Below are positions 42,508 through 51,485 of a stretch of DNA of 64,000 nucleotides, piece by piece (within the stretch, counting starts at the first letter, position 1; each line of letters begins with the position of its first letter). The stretch lies in NCBI GenBank assembly GCA_016712505.1, contig JADJQY010000004.1, positions 248,001 to 312,000 on the forward strand, given 5' to 3'. Position numbers and translations under genes: made by a program. The notes under the pieces are model-generated. The model was not told the origin of the DNA. It ran no database searches and was given only the letters and a program-made list of their open reading frames with translations. This DNA is from Candidatus Eiseniibacteriota bacterium. GTDB lineage: Bacteria; Eisenbacteria; RBG-16-71-46; CAIMUX01.

Positions 42508-42864
42508 TTAGTGCCGGATCAGGATCTGAAAGGAAGACGCCAAAACGCAAGCCAAGCGGTTCCAAGGCACGAGGTGGCGCCGCTCCGCTACGTCCGCGCG
42601 CGCTGCCTTCCCCGCATCCTCCGCCCGTCGGTTGCGTTGCGTGGCCGCCGATCCCAGACGCATGCCATCGTGCCCGGGGTGCGGCCGATCTGGCAGCTCG
42701 AACGGCTGCCCATCCGTATCCCCCGGCTCGATCGGCAGCGGGGCCGGCGGTGGGGTCCAGGCGTGGGACGGTGCAGCGGCGAGCGGGCCCAACATCACAA
42801 GCGACGCAAGCAGCAGCGGGCGCAGAGTGCGAGCGGCGGCGCGCGATGGGCGTGTTCGAGACAT
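42508..42864 (-). CDS. Small secreted protein upstream of the sigma-54 activator
   Basis: 118 residues from the ATG at 42864, with an excellent GGAGG site six bases upstream. A clear signal peptide (about 1-36, cleavage near SHA) precedes a proline- and charge-rich mature part (PPPAPLPIEPGDTDGQP) with one Cys near the C-terminus. I recognise no family. It has its own sigma-70-like promoter at 42936-42964 and is followed 24 bases later by the TPR/AAA+ activator, so it may be a signal or partner of that regulator. That role is inference. Confidence 0.6.
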   Translation of the reverse strand: MSRTRPSRAAARTLRPLLLASLVMLGPLAAAPSHAWTPPPAPLPIEPGDTDGQPFELPDRPHPGHDGMRLGSAATQRNRRAEDAGKAARADVAERRHLVPWNRLACVLASSFQILIRH

Positions 42865-42935
42865 TCGGCTACCTCCGGTTGGGTATCGCCGAGCTGGGCA
42901 CTCGGCGGCCGGCCCCATAAAAGTTCAGCGCCGAA

Positions 42936-42964
42936 ATGATAGAAGCACGGCTAGGGGCAGGCAA
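42936..42964 (-). promoter_or_regulatory. Sigma-70-type promoter for the small secreted protein and activator
   Basis: Reading on the minus strand, TTGCCT (42964-42959) and TATCAT (42941-42936) are separated by exactly 17 bases. The -10 box matches the consensus at five of six positions and the -35 at four. It lies about 72 bases upstream of the ATG at 42864, in a locally AT-richer stretch. It is the best promoter seen in the window. Confidence 0.6.
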
Positions 42965-43150
42965 CGAGATTCTCGGCGCAGCACCGCTGCGTCTGCCGGC
43001 CGGAGGGCGGTCGGATTTCGAGCGCCGAAGGCAGAGGCCTGGAGCGATCGGCAACAGATCGGCCACCGGCGAGATCGGGGCGGGCTGCGTTGCTACCTAG
43101 TCCGGGGCAGGGACCTGGTCGGCGGAAGGCACCTGCTCCATTGCCAGGAC

Positions 43151-44758
43151 CTAGGCCGGCGCCGCGACCCGGGATCGGGGCGCGACCTCGCCCTTCACTG
43201 CACGCGCGTTCGCAGATGGCACGTCCGCCGGCCGCGGCCGTGAAGGTACACCCTCCCGATCCGGTTCATTGGTATCGCCCCCCGTGTCCGTTACGCCCCC
43301 CCCCGCTACGACCGCGCCTCGCGCACACTCCCCCCGGGGAGAGTTCGGTATGTCCGCGGACCCGCCAACCGCAGTGCACCAGGGCTCCGGCGCACGAACA
43401 AGATCCGCCACGCGCTCGCTCTCGGGCGCGAGCGCGGGCGCGACGATCGTGGACCGGATGTCCTCGCCCGCGGACCTGCCCGCCGAACCGACGTCGCCCC
43501 GCTCCTCGTAACGGTTGTGCGCACCGCAGCGCAGGGCGAGGTTCTCCACCGTGTGCGCCCCGCCCTGAGCGAAGGGGATCAAGTGGTGGAACTGGAGGAA
43601 TCCACGTGCACCGCAGCGGTGCCCTTCGCGCGACACGAACGCGCACCGGTCCCCATCGCGCTGCCAGACCGCGCGACGCACGGCGATCGGGATGTAGCGC
43701 GAACGCCACCGCGGAGCACGCCGACGCAACGCCGGTCTCGCGTGGGCTTCCCCGGTTTGCGGCGATGCGTTCGAACCGGCTGCCGGCGGCACGCTCGAAC
43801 CGGGCTCCAGTGGCACGCCCAACCCGGCCTGCGCCGCCGGACGCGCGCCCGCACGCCCTCTCGCCTGCTCCTGCGCCTCCGCCGACACCTGCTGCGTGAC
43901 CCGCGCCGCCACCCTCTGCCCGAACCGCCGCCGCTCCGTGCTCCCGATCAACGCCCGGAGCGCGAGGCGAAGCAACACCGCGAGATCTCCGCTCGGATTG
44001 CTGTGACTCACGAGATCGCGCGCCCGGGCGAGTAGATTCTGCAGCTCGGGATCGGCCACGAACGAGAGCTTCGGCAGGCTGAACGCCGCGCTGGCGCAGC
44101 CACGAGCGCCAGCCGGGATCACCCCGCGCTCCGGAACCGGCGCTGCCTCTGGCCCTTCGGCGCAGGCCGATGCCGAAGAGGCGGTCGCACCATCGTTCAA
44201 CATCGGACCGCGCCCCGCAGGTCGCCCAACCGACGCGACACTCACAAGTCCGGGCCGAGCTTCGGCCAACGCCGTGTGCCCCGACGGCGCTCCCGCACCG
44301 GCATCCCTCATCGCCGGCGCAACCGCCGGCCCCTGCCTCTCACCGACCAGCATCCGCTCGACCGCACGCTTCGACTGCCCGCTCGCGCGTGCGATCCACG
44401 ACGCTACGTTCCCTTCCGTCAGCTCCGAGGCGAGCAGGCAGATCGCACTCAGATGCAGATCTCCCGCGGCGAGTCGCGCGAGGAGCTCCGGGAAGCGACG
44501 CCCGGCGCGGGCGGCGGTGATCCGGTGATAGGCGGCAGGCTCCGACATGCGGAGGATCTCCGTGCAGTAAGCAAACGTCGAGGAGCAACCGGCCCCGAGA
44601 TAAAGGCGCCGCGCGTCCAGCTCGCCCAGATGGCGGAGCAACTCCGCCGTGACGCGCCGCTCCGCCTTGGCCCAACTCGCGACCGCGCGAAGGACCTCTC
44701 GGTCGCTCAGCGTCGCCAGATCTACCGTCTGTGGTACCACTCCTGCCTTGTTGCACAT
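43151..44758 (-). CDS. DUF222-like HNH endonuclease-domain protein
   Basis: 535 residues from the ATG at 44758 with a GGAGG site. Residues about 10-130 form a helical DUF222/13E12-like domain (REVLRAVASWAKAERRVTAE, TFAYCTEILRMSEPAAYHRI). A variable Ala/Gly/Pro-rich middle follows. The HNH nuclease domain lies at about 370-430: IAVRRAVWQRDGDRCAF, FLQFHHLIPFAQGG and ENLALRCGAHN. The tail beyond is low complexity. Such genes are often multi-copy and linked to mobile or repeat-associated DNA, although no element ends are visible here. It is flanked by two gene-poor stretches, which fits an accessory insertion. Target unknown. Confidence 0.85.
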   Translation of the reverse strand: MCNKAGVVPQTVDLATLSDREVLRAVASWAKAERRVTAELLRHLGELDARRLYLGAGCSSTFAYCTEILRMSEPAAYHRITAARAGRRFPELLARLAAGDLHLSAICLLASELTEGNVASWIARASGQSKRAVERMLVGERQGPAVAPAMRDAGAGAPSGHTALAEARPGLVSVASVGRPAGRGPMLNDGATASSASACAEGPEAAPVPERGVIPAGARGCASAAFSLPKLSFVADPELQNLLARARDLVSHSNPSGDLAVLLRLALRALIGSTERRRFGQRVAARVTQQVSAEAQEQARGRAGARPAAQAGLGVPLEPGSSVPPAAGSNASPQTGEAHARPALRRRAPRWRSRYIPIAVRRAVWQRDGDRCAFVSREGHRCGARGFLQFHHLIPFAQGGAHTVENLALRCGAHNRYEERGDVGSAGRSAGEDIRSTIVAPALAPESERVADLVRAPEPWCTAVGGSADIPNSPRGECARGAVVAGGGVTDTGGDTNEPDREGVPSRPRPADVPSANARAVKGEVAPRSRVAAPA

Positions 44759-45305
44759 GTCGGCCTCCGTGCCCTCGTCGTGTCGTTCCTGCGCTGAATC
44801 CAAGCGCCTCGCGCTCCTCGCCGAATGCAAGTCGACGATCGCGCATCACCCGCTCCAATCGAACGATACTTCGGCACTTCCGGCGGGCCAGTGGACGACG
44901 CAGAGCGTCAATCTCCCGATAGGACATCTCGAACCGACAACTCTTGCAGCGGATCGCTCGTACACGCTCCCCGTGCGATCACGCACGACACCAGAGACCT
45001 GTGCCCAACCATCGATTCGTGCCCCGTGCAATACGGTCAATAGATTCTCTTCGCCACACACACTTTTTCTCGTCGCGAGCCAGGGGAGCAGACAGCGCAC
45101 CATAGACGTCGGGTCCAAGCCGCCAACCCATCGCCTCGACGTTCCTCCGCCCCAGCGGTGGGTTCACACTCACGCCGCATCGCATCAACCCAGTGCTGCG
45201 CCCGCACTGCGCTGCGGTGCCTGCGCTGCGGTGCCTTCGCTGCAGCGACCACGGTGCGCCCTACCGGCGTCCCGCGGCCGCGCTCAACGATCCGGGTCGT
45301 CGAGG
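44759..45305. other. 547-base gene-poor region upstream of the HNH gene
   Basis: No convincing gene, tRNA or terminator is seen. Base composition is less GC-rich than the flanks, especially at 44830-45080. On the minus strand a TTGACC near 45041 resembles a -35 box but lacks a good -10. A 14-base tandem duplication lies at 45207-45234. Confidence 0.4.
45207..45234. repeat. Two copies of a 14-base direct repeat
   Basis: CTGCGCTGCGGTGC occurs twice in tandem, followed by a partial third copy (CTTCGCTGC). It lies in the gene-poor region between the HNH and dienelactone hydrolase genes. Function unknown; replication slippage is the simplest origin. Confidence 0.6.
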
Positions 45306-45995
45306 CTAGGAGGATCCCAGTTCCGACCGGAAGAACGTCGTCATCTTGGACCACGCATCTCGGGCGGCATCGGGGGCGTACACTTCGGGGCGTGTGTCGT
45401 TCATGAACGCATGCCCGGCCTCGGCGTAGTGGTGGAATGCGACCCGCTTGCCCGCCGCGCGCAGCTTCGCCTCCAGCTCATCCGCGACGGCCCGCGGGAC
45501 CGACCCATCCCTCGCGCCGAAGAAACCGAGCACGGCAGCCTGGAGGCTCTCCAGGTCGGGAGTCACGTGTGGATGAATGCCATAGAAGTCGACCGCAGCG
45601 CCGATCTTCGGATTACGACAGGCAGCGTAGAGCGACAACTGCCCGCCCATGCAGAATCCGACGATGCCCAAACGGGCACTGCTCACCGTGGTGTGGGACG
45701 ACAAGTACGAAACGGCGTGTGAAAGGTCGTCCGCCGTTCGTTCGACGTCGAGCGCCATCATCATCTTTCCGGCATCATCCGGACTTTTCGCCGTCTGCCC
45801 GTGATACAGATCCGGGGCGAGGCAGGTGAAGCCTTCAACCGCGAGTCGGTCGCAGAGCGACTCGATGTGCGGCACCAAACCCCACCACTCCTGCAGAACG
45901 ATCACCCCGGGGCCTTGCCCGGAAGGGGCAGGCGCCAAGTATCCCATGACCTCGTGACCGTCTTGCTCCACGCGGAATCTGCTCCCTGACATCAT
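45306..45995 (-). CDS. Dienelactone hydrolase family protein
   Basis: 229 residues from the ATG at 45995, which overlaps the upstream M1 peptidase stop; a second ATG at 45992 is equally possible and better spaced from the AGGAGG. It is an alpha/beta hydrolase with the DLH features: Glu in IVLQEWWGL, nucleophile Cys in GFCMGGQ, Asp in FFGARDGSVP and His in EAGHAFMND. The family hydrolyses dienelactones and related esters. No aromatic degradation genes are nearby, so the substrate is open. Confidence 0.9.
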   Translation of the reverse strand: MMSGSRFRVEQDGHEVMGYLAPAPSGQGPGVIVLQEWWGLVPHIESLCDRLAVEGFTCLAPDLYHGQTAKSPDDAGKMMMALDVERTADDLSHAVSYLSSHTTVSSARLGIVGFCMGGQLSLYAACRNPKIGAAVDFYGIHPHVTPDLESLQAAVLGFFGARDGSVPRAVADELEAKLRAAGKRVAFHHYAEAGHAFMNDTRPEVYAPDAARDAWSKMTTFFRSELGSS

Positions 45996-48708
45996 CCCTC
46001 CTTCGGCGCGGTGCGCCCGCGGATGCCGGCCCGGCCAGCCGGCCTCTTGGTAACCGAGGATCGACCAGCGCGGGCCGACGCCTCGGCGGACCGACCCGCC
46101 GCCGTCGTCGCCCCGACAGGCGCCCGCCCGGCCGACATCTTGTCCAGCCGCTCTCGCAGCTCGCGCGCCTCGGCCCGCAACTTCTCGAAGTCGGATTGAA
46201 GCTTGTCGACCGCCTCGCTCCGGGAGGCCTGGGTCGAAAGCTCCTCCGCCGCCATCAGACACGATTCGCGGGTGTGCGCGTTCGACGAACTGGCTGCCTT
46301 GCGACGTAACGCCCCGATCGCGCTCTGCTGCTGCAACGAGACCAACGCGCCGGGCGCTCGCTGCGCGAGCAGCAGGTCCGGGTCGTCCAGGGCGCGCACC
46401 ATCTCCTCGGCGATCTTTCGCCCAAGCAGGGGGCGCGCCGCCCCCAATTCCGCCAGCGCGTGATAGGTGTTGAGTCGCGTCCCCCAATAGCGCCCCGGTT
46501 GGGACGCCAGGGCAAGCAAATCATCGACCACCGATTCGTCTCGGGTCGCCGCCAGCCCGATCGCTGCGCCCTGGGCGATGAGATCGTGCCAGTCCTTCCG
46601 CTTCATCGCCGCCTTCAACTCCGCGCGCAGCGCCGGTACAGCGGCCTTACCTGCCGCCCGCCCGAAGGAAGTCAACGCCGACATCTGAACGTAGTAGCTC
46701 TGATCGGGCTGCTCGAGGAACCGGCGGAGCGCTTCGATCGCCCTCGGCTCGGTGTACGCCCCCAGCGCCGTCACCACGCCCCGCCGAGACTTCGGATGTT
46801 TCACCTTCAGCCCGGCGATCAACGCATCGAGCGCGTCCGGGGTCTGGAGCCTTCCCAGCGCGGCCGCCGCCTCCAGTTGCACGCCCCAGAACGGGTCCTC
46901 GCGCAGCACGCGCGCCAGCAGCGCGACCGCGCGGTAGGCCGACTGCGCGCCCGCCTGCCGAACCGCCTCGATTCGAGCCAGTACTCGCGCATCGCGCGTC
47001 TTCCCGGTCAATGCCGCCTCACTCCACTCCAGCGGCACGGAGAGCTTGGCCCCGCGCAGAATCGACCCCTCGGCGTCCATCGCCACCCAGAGCGGCTTGC
47101 TCGGCAGCTGCAGATAGAACGTCTGCACCGCCTGGTCCATTTCGAAGGTCCGAGCGAAGAGCGACCCGTCCTCCAAGCGCGCGTCGAAAACCAGCGGGAG
47201 GCGGAAAACCGGCGTCCCGTTCTCCAACTTCTGGGTCTGCTTCAGCACCACCGTCACGCACTTCGCCGCAGCATCCCAAGAGAGGCTCCCCTCGAGTTCC
47301 GGATGCCCGGGACAGTTCAGCCACTGGTGGAAAAACCCTTGCAGGCTCTTACCCGACGCCTGCTCGAAGCAGCGGATCAGGTCGAGCGTCTCGACCGATC
47401 CGCCTCGGTGACGTTTCAGATAGAGACGCACCGACCTCCAGAACAACTCATCACCCACCCGACGACGCAGCATGTGGAGCACCCAGGCCCCCTTCGGATA
47501 GAGGTGCGCGTCGAAGAGCTGAAACGGATAGGCGTACCGGTGCGAGACGATGGGGCGACGATACGGCTCCGCCATGTACTCGGCCGCCTTCTGCAACATC
47601 AGGTAGTCGAACTCATCCCGCCCCTCAGAGTGTTCCTTCCAGAGCGCCTCCGAGTAGGTGGCGAACCCCTCGTTCAACCACGCGTGCGACCAGTCGCGGC
47701 ACGTGAGCAGGTCGCCGAACCACTGGTGCGCCAACTCATGGGCCACCAGATCATCACTGGAGAAATCGAGCGCGGCGCGCGCGTCATGGAGGGTGTTGTC
47801 GGTCTGGGTGGTGGCGGAGAGATTCTCCATCCCGCCGAAGGTGAAGTTTCGCACCGTCACCTGGGCGTACTTCTCGTAGGGGTAGGGACAGTCGAGACGC
47901 TCGGAAAGAACTCGATCATCGCCGGCGTCCTGCCGAACGATCGTCGCGCCTCGGCCTCCAGCCCCGGTTCCACGTAGTACTCGACCGGCACCGATCGCCA
48001 GGATTCAGCCACCTGCACGAACTCACCCACCACCAGGGTGATCAAGTACGACGGATAGGGGGTGGATTCACGGAAGTGCCAGACGCTCGACTTGCCGCGC
48101 GTCTTGCGGGAAATCAGCGCGCCGTTCGAGATCACCGTGTAGTTTGCCCCGACCGTCGCGATCAGCTCGGTGGTCATCCGCTCGTGCGGGGCGTCGTGGC
48201 AGGGAATCCAGTGCCGCGCCTCCTCGTCCTCGCCCTGGCTCCAGAGCTGCCACGTCGCCTTGGGCGCCCAGGTGGTCGGCCCCATGAAATAGAGTCCCTC
48301 GGAGGGCCGGACCACACGGTAGTCGATCACCAGATCGGTGCGCTCCTTCACCGCCGCCCGCCACGTGACGGTGAGCCTTCGATCGAGGTAGCTGTAGCGC
48401 AGCGTCTTTCCACTCCCGTCGGCGACGCTCAGGATCTCGAGATCGACCGCATCGAGCACGATCTCGGTGAACGGGCCATACGCCGCCGCGAGGGTCAGGG
48501 TCGCCCGAGCGTCGACCGTCTGCCGAGGGAGATCGATCTTGAGCTCGAGCTTCAGATGCTCGACATCACAGGTCCGGTCGGGCGCGAACTTCGGCTCCTC
48601 CTCGCGCAGGGTCCACTTTCCCCCGCCCAACCCGCGCCGATGGGCGCGGCAGACCTGTTCTCTCCCTGCGTATCCCTCGCCGAGACCGCGGTTCCATTCG
48701 TTCGACAT
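45992..48708 (-). CDS. M1 aminopeptidase with C-terminal HEAT-like repeats, frameshifted
   Basis: About 905 residues if joined, from the ATG at 48708 (GGGGAGAG upstream). The N-terminal beta domain (48708 to about 47900) ends in TPAMIEFF. There the frame must shift at a T-rich spot (about 47895-47905; one base missing in TTCTTTCC) to continue SERLDCPYPYEKYAQVTVRN. The second frame has the exopeptidase signature FGGMENLSAT, zinc site HELAHQWFGD with Glu in WLNEGFATYSE, and about 300 residues of HEAT-like helices. A Ala/Arg-rich tail ends the protein. No signal peptide is evident. It removes N-terminal residues from peptides if intact. The dienelactone hydrolase start overlaps its stop. Confidence 0.85.
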
Positions 48709-48845
48709 GCGCTCTCCCCCTCCCCGAACGTTCGGTTGTGATCGCGGGCTTGCTCCGGCACCGGGATGTGGGAGGAGACGCGGCCTCCAGAACGCACACC
48801 CCACGGCAAAGCCGCGCCGATTCTGGACGAGTCGTCCCAGGTTGT

Positions 48846-48865
48846 AAACCGGGCAGACCCGGTTT
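48846..48865. promoter_or_regulatory. Perfect palindrome in the divergent M1 / SAM-hydrolase intergenic region
   Basis: AAACCGGG-CAGA-CCCGGTTT is an 8-bp perfect inverted repeat with a 4-base spacer, 54 bases before the start codon of the SAM hydroxide adenosyltransferase-like gene. It may be an operator for either divergent gene or a leader hairpin. No T tract follows. Confidence 0.35.
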
Positions 48866-48919
48866 CGGCTAGAGTGGTCTTACTCACGGGTGAAGCGATC
48901 CTGGAATCTCGGAGGAACC

Positions 48920-49888
48920 ATGTCCATCCGCTCCCTCACCGCACGCGCCGGGTCAACGCCGGTTTTCCTTCTGCTCCTCACCCTTCCGGCGATCAGCATT
49001 CCCCTGTGCGACGACGGTGTGGCCCACGCCCGCCCCATCGTCGCGCTCCTGACCGACTTTGGCCTCGAGAACGAGGCGGTAGGGATATGCCACGCCGCGA
49101 TCCTCCGCCACGACTCCGAGATCGAGGTGCTCGACCTGTGTCACAACGTCACCGCCTATGACGTGCCCCTCGCGGCGCTGATGCTCCGCGGATCGTCGTT
49201 GCTCCCGTCCGGAGCGGCGGTCGTGGGAGTGGTCGACCCTGGAGTCGGCACCGCGCGGCGGGCCATCGCGGTGCGCACCGGAGCCGGGATCACCTACGTC
49301 GGCCCGGACAACGGGATCTTTAGTTGGGTACTGGCGGACCAGGGAGCGACCGAGGCGGTGGAACTCGATCCCTCGCGAATCAACCCGGATTGGTCCCCCG
49401 GGACCTTCGACGGACGCGATCTTTTCAGCCCGGCGGCGGCGCTGATCGTGAAACCGGGAGGAACCCTGGCCACGGTCGGGCGGCCGATCGACCCCGCGTC
49501 CCTGCAACGACTCGAGACTCCACGCGCCCGAGCGTTTCGCGAACCGGATGGGCGGATGGTCAGCCTTGGCGGCGTGGTTCTCCGGGAGGACCGGCCCTAC
49601 GGCAACCTCTGGACGAACATCACGCGCGACGAACTCGCCGATGTCGGCATCGCGCTGGGTGGTGAGATCGCGGTGACGTTCCTGGCCGGGGCCGACGCCG
49701 CGGACGCACAGCCGCTCCAGCTTTCCGTTCCCTTCGTCGTCACCTTCGGCCAGGTGGCGGAAGGAAAACCGCTGGCCTACATCGGCAGCGCCGGCACCTT
49801 GAGCTTCGCGATCAACCTGGGCAGCTTCCGTGAGACCTATGGACTGGCCGAAGGCTCCCAAGTCGAGATCCGACGCCCAGCGCGCTGA
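48920..49888 (+). CDS. Exported SAM hydroxide adenosyltransferase (DUF62 / chlorinase-fluorinase family)
   Basis: 322 residues from the ATG at 48920, chosen for the GGAGGAACC site; a GTG at 48890 would add ten residues. After a hydrophobic N-terminus (about 14-40) the DUF62 domain starts with IVALLTDFGLENEAVG and contains VVGVVDPGVGTARRAI and TYVGPDNGIFSWVL, the adenosine-binding and hydroxide-site motifs. Family members hydrolyse S-adenosylmethionine to adenosine and methionine. A signal peptide is unexpected for an enzyme using cytoplasmic SAM. The 3' end overlaps the convergent M20 peptidase gene by 52 bases. Confidence 0.85.
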   Translation: MSIRSLTARAGSTPVFLLLLTLPAISIPLCDDGVAHARPIVALLTDFGLENEAVGICHAAILRHDSEIEVLDLCHNVTAYDVPLAALMLRGSSLLPSGAAVVGVVDPGVGTARRAIAVRTGAGITYVGPDNGIFSWVLADQGATEAVELDPSRINPDWSPGTFDGRDLFSPAAALIVKPGGTLATVGRPIDPASLQRLETPRARAFREPDGRMVSLGGVVLREDRPYGNLWTNITRDELADVGIALGGEIAVTFLAGADAADAQPLQLSVPFVVTFGQVAEGKPLAYIGSAGTLSFAINLGSFRETYGLAEGSQVEIRRPAR

Positions 49889-51360
49889 CCACGAACTCGG
49901 CCCACCTGCTCGAAGTAGCGTACGAAGGTGCGCATTCCGCCGGAGGCTTGTCCCCAATCGAAGTACTCATTCGGCGCGTGGTACCCATGCTCCGGCAGCG
50001 ACAGACCCAGGAGCAGGATCGGTGCCCGCAGCTGGCGCTGCATGCTGACCACCGCTCCGATCGAGACCCCTTCCCGCACCAGAGCCGGCGGCTTCCCGTA
50101 GGTTCCGCGGATCGCGGCCTTCGCTGCCTCGATGTACGGCCCTTCCTTCGGACCGAGGAACGGCTCGAGCACCCCATGCCGGACCACCTCGACATCCGGG
50201 TTGATCGAGCGCACGTGCCGCTTGACCAGCGCGAAGATTCGATCGGGGTCCTGATCCGGAACCAGGCGCATGCTCACCTTCGCCTCGGCGAACGGCGGCA
50301 CGATCGTCTTGATCGCCGGGCCGGAGTAGCCCCCGCCCCATCCGTGGACCTCGAAGGTGGGCTGCGCCCAGGTGCTCTTCAGCACCGTTGCCTTATCCCG
50401 CGTGCGGATCGATCGGAGGCCGTGATCCTGGACGAACTTCGTCACGGTGAAACCGCTCCGCATGAAGCTCTCGAGCTCGCCCCGCTCGAGGGGGCGCACG
50501 CTCTCGTGGATGCCGGGGATCTTGATCCTACCGCTCCGCGCATCGACACACCCGGTGATCACCTCGGCCAACTCGGCGAACGGATTGCGCGCCGCCCCGC
50601 CGGCCAGCCCGGAGTGCACGTCCTTTTCCCCGGTGCGCAGCCGAAATGCCATGCCGAGCAGCCCGCGCAGTCCATAGGAGATCACCGGGCGCTCGCGCGA
50701 CACCCACACGGTGTCGGAAACCAGGATCGACTCGGTGGCCAGCCGGTCGCGCTCCGCGGTCAGGAACGATTCGAAGTTCGGGCTCCCGATCTCCTCTTCC
50801 AGCTCCCAGATGAAGCGGATGTTGATCGGGAGTCCGAGCCGCTGCGCGTAGCGCGCCGCGAAGAAGGCAGCCAGCGCCGGTCCCTTGTCGTCGGTCGAAC
50901 CGCGCCCGTGATAGCGGTCGCCGACCTTGGTGAAGGTGAACGGGGGATGGTCCCAGCCCTCGGCCTGCTGGTAGGCCGGTTGCACATCGATGTGGTTATA
51001 GACCGTCACCCACGGCAGCCCGGCGGTGCGGGCGCGAAACTCCCCCACGACGACCGGATTCCCTGCGGTAGTCACGATGCGCGCGGTACCACCTTCCCGC
51101 CGAAAGAGCGCCGCGGCAACCTTCGCGCCGCGCCGGATATCGGCCATGCGGCTCGGATCGCTGCTGATCGTCGGAATCTCGACCATCGATCGGAGGGCGG
51201 CCTCGAACTCCCCGCGGATCCCGTCGACGTGAGCATCGAGGGCCTTGCCATCCAGGCTGGTCGCGACGGCCGGCAGGTCGAGAGTCGTCGCGGTGCGCGC
51301 ACGGGGCGCGCCGGCGGGCCGTTTGGGAGCTGCGCTCCTGGGGGTCGACTTCTTGGGCAT
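49837..51360 (-). CDS. M20 family dipeptidase/carboxypeptidase
   Basis: 507 residues from the ATG at 51360, with GGGAGGAGG upstream. A Lys/Arg/Ala-rich N-terminus (1-35) is followed by the M20 fold. Metal and catalytic residues are visible: YNHIDVQP, RGSTDDKGP, LEEEIGSPNF, LVSDTVW and, near the end, PEHGYHAPNEYF. The dimerisation domain lies between about 215 and 330. It resembles dipeptidases of the ArgE/DapE/CPG2 group. It has no signal peptide. Its last 17 codons overlap the end of the convergent SAM-hydrolase gene. Confidence 0.92.
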   Translation of the reverse strand: MPKKSTPRSAAPKRPAGAPRARTATTLDLPAVATSLDGKALDAHVDGIRGEFEAALRSMVEIPTISSDPSRMADIRRGAKVAAALFRREGGTARIVTTAGNPVVVGEFRARTAGLPWVTVYNHIDVQPAYQQAEGWDHPPFTFTKVGDRYHGRGSTDDKGPALAAFFAARYAQRLGLPINIRFIWELEEEIGSPNFESFLTAERDRLATESILVSDTVWVSRERPVISYGLRGLLGMAFRLRTGEKDVHSGLAGGAARNPFAELAEVITGCVDARSGRIKIPGIHESVRPLERGELESFMRSGFTVTKFVQDHGLRSIRTRDKATVLKSTWAQPTFEVHGWGGGYSGPAIKTIVPPFAEAKVSMRLVPDQDPDRIFALVKRHVRSINPDVEVVRHGVLEPFLGPKEGPYIEAAKAAIRGTYGKPPALVREGVSIGAVVSMQRQLRAPILLLGLSLPEHGYHAPNEYFDWGQASGGMRTFVRYFEQVGRVRGQRAGRRISTWEPSASP

Positions 51361-51485
51361 CGTGCCTCCTCCCATCGGTTCGGTCGGTTTCGAGGCGGCA
51401 GAATCGCCCGGGGAGATCTCCGTCGTAAACTCGAATCCCCTGCCTGCCGATAAGAAATCGGACAAAGGAGGGTCCGAGAACCAGC

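Noticed and set aside
44340..44927. 195-codon minus-strand frame starting upstream of the HNH gene
   Set aside because: It overlaps the HNH N-terminal domain in another frame, has no domain and no good ribosome site. The HNH frame has both.
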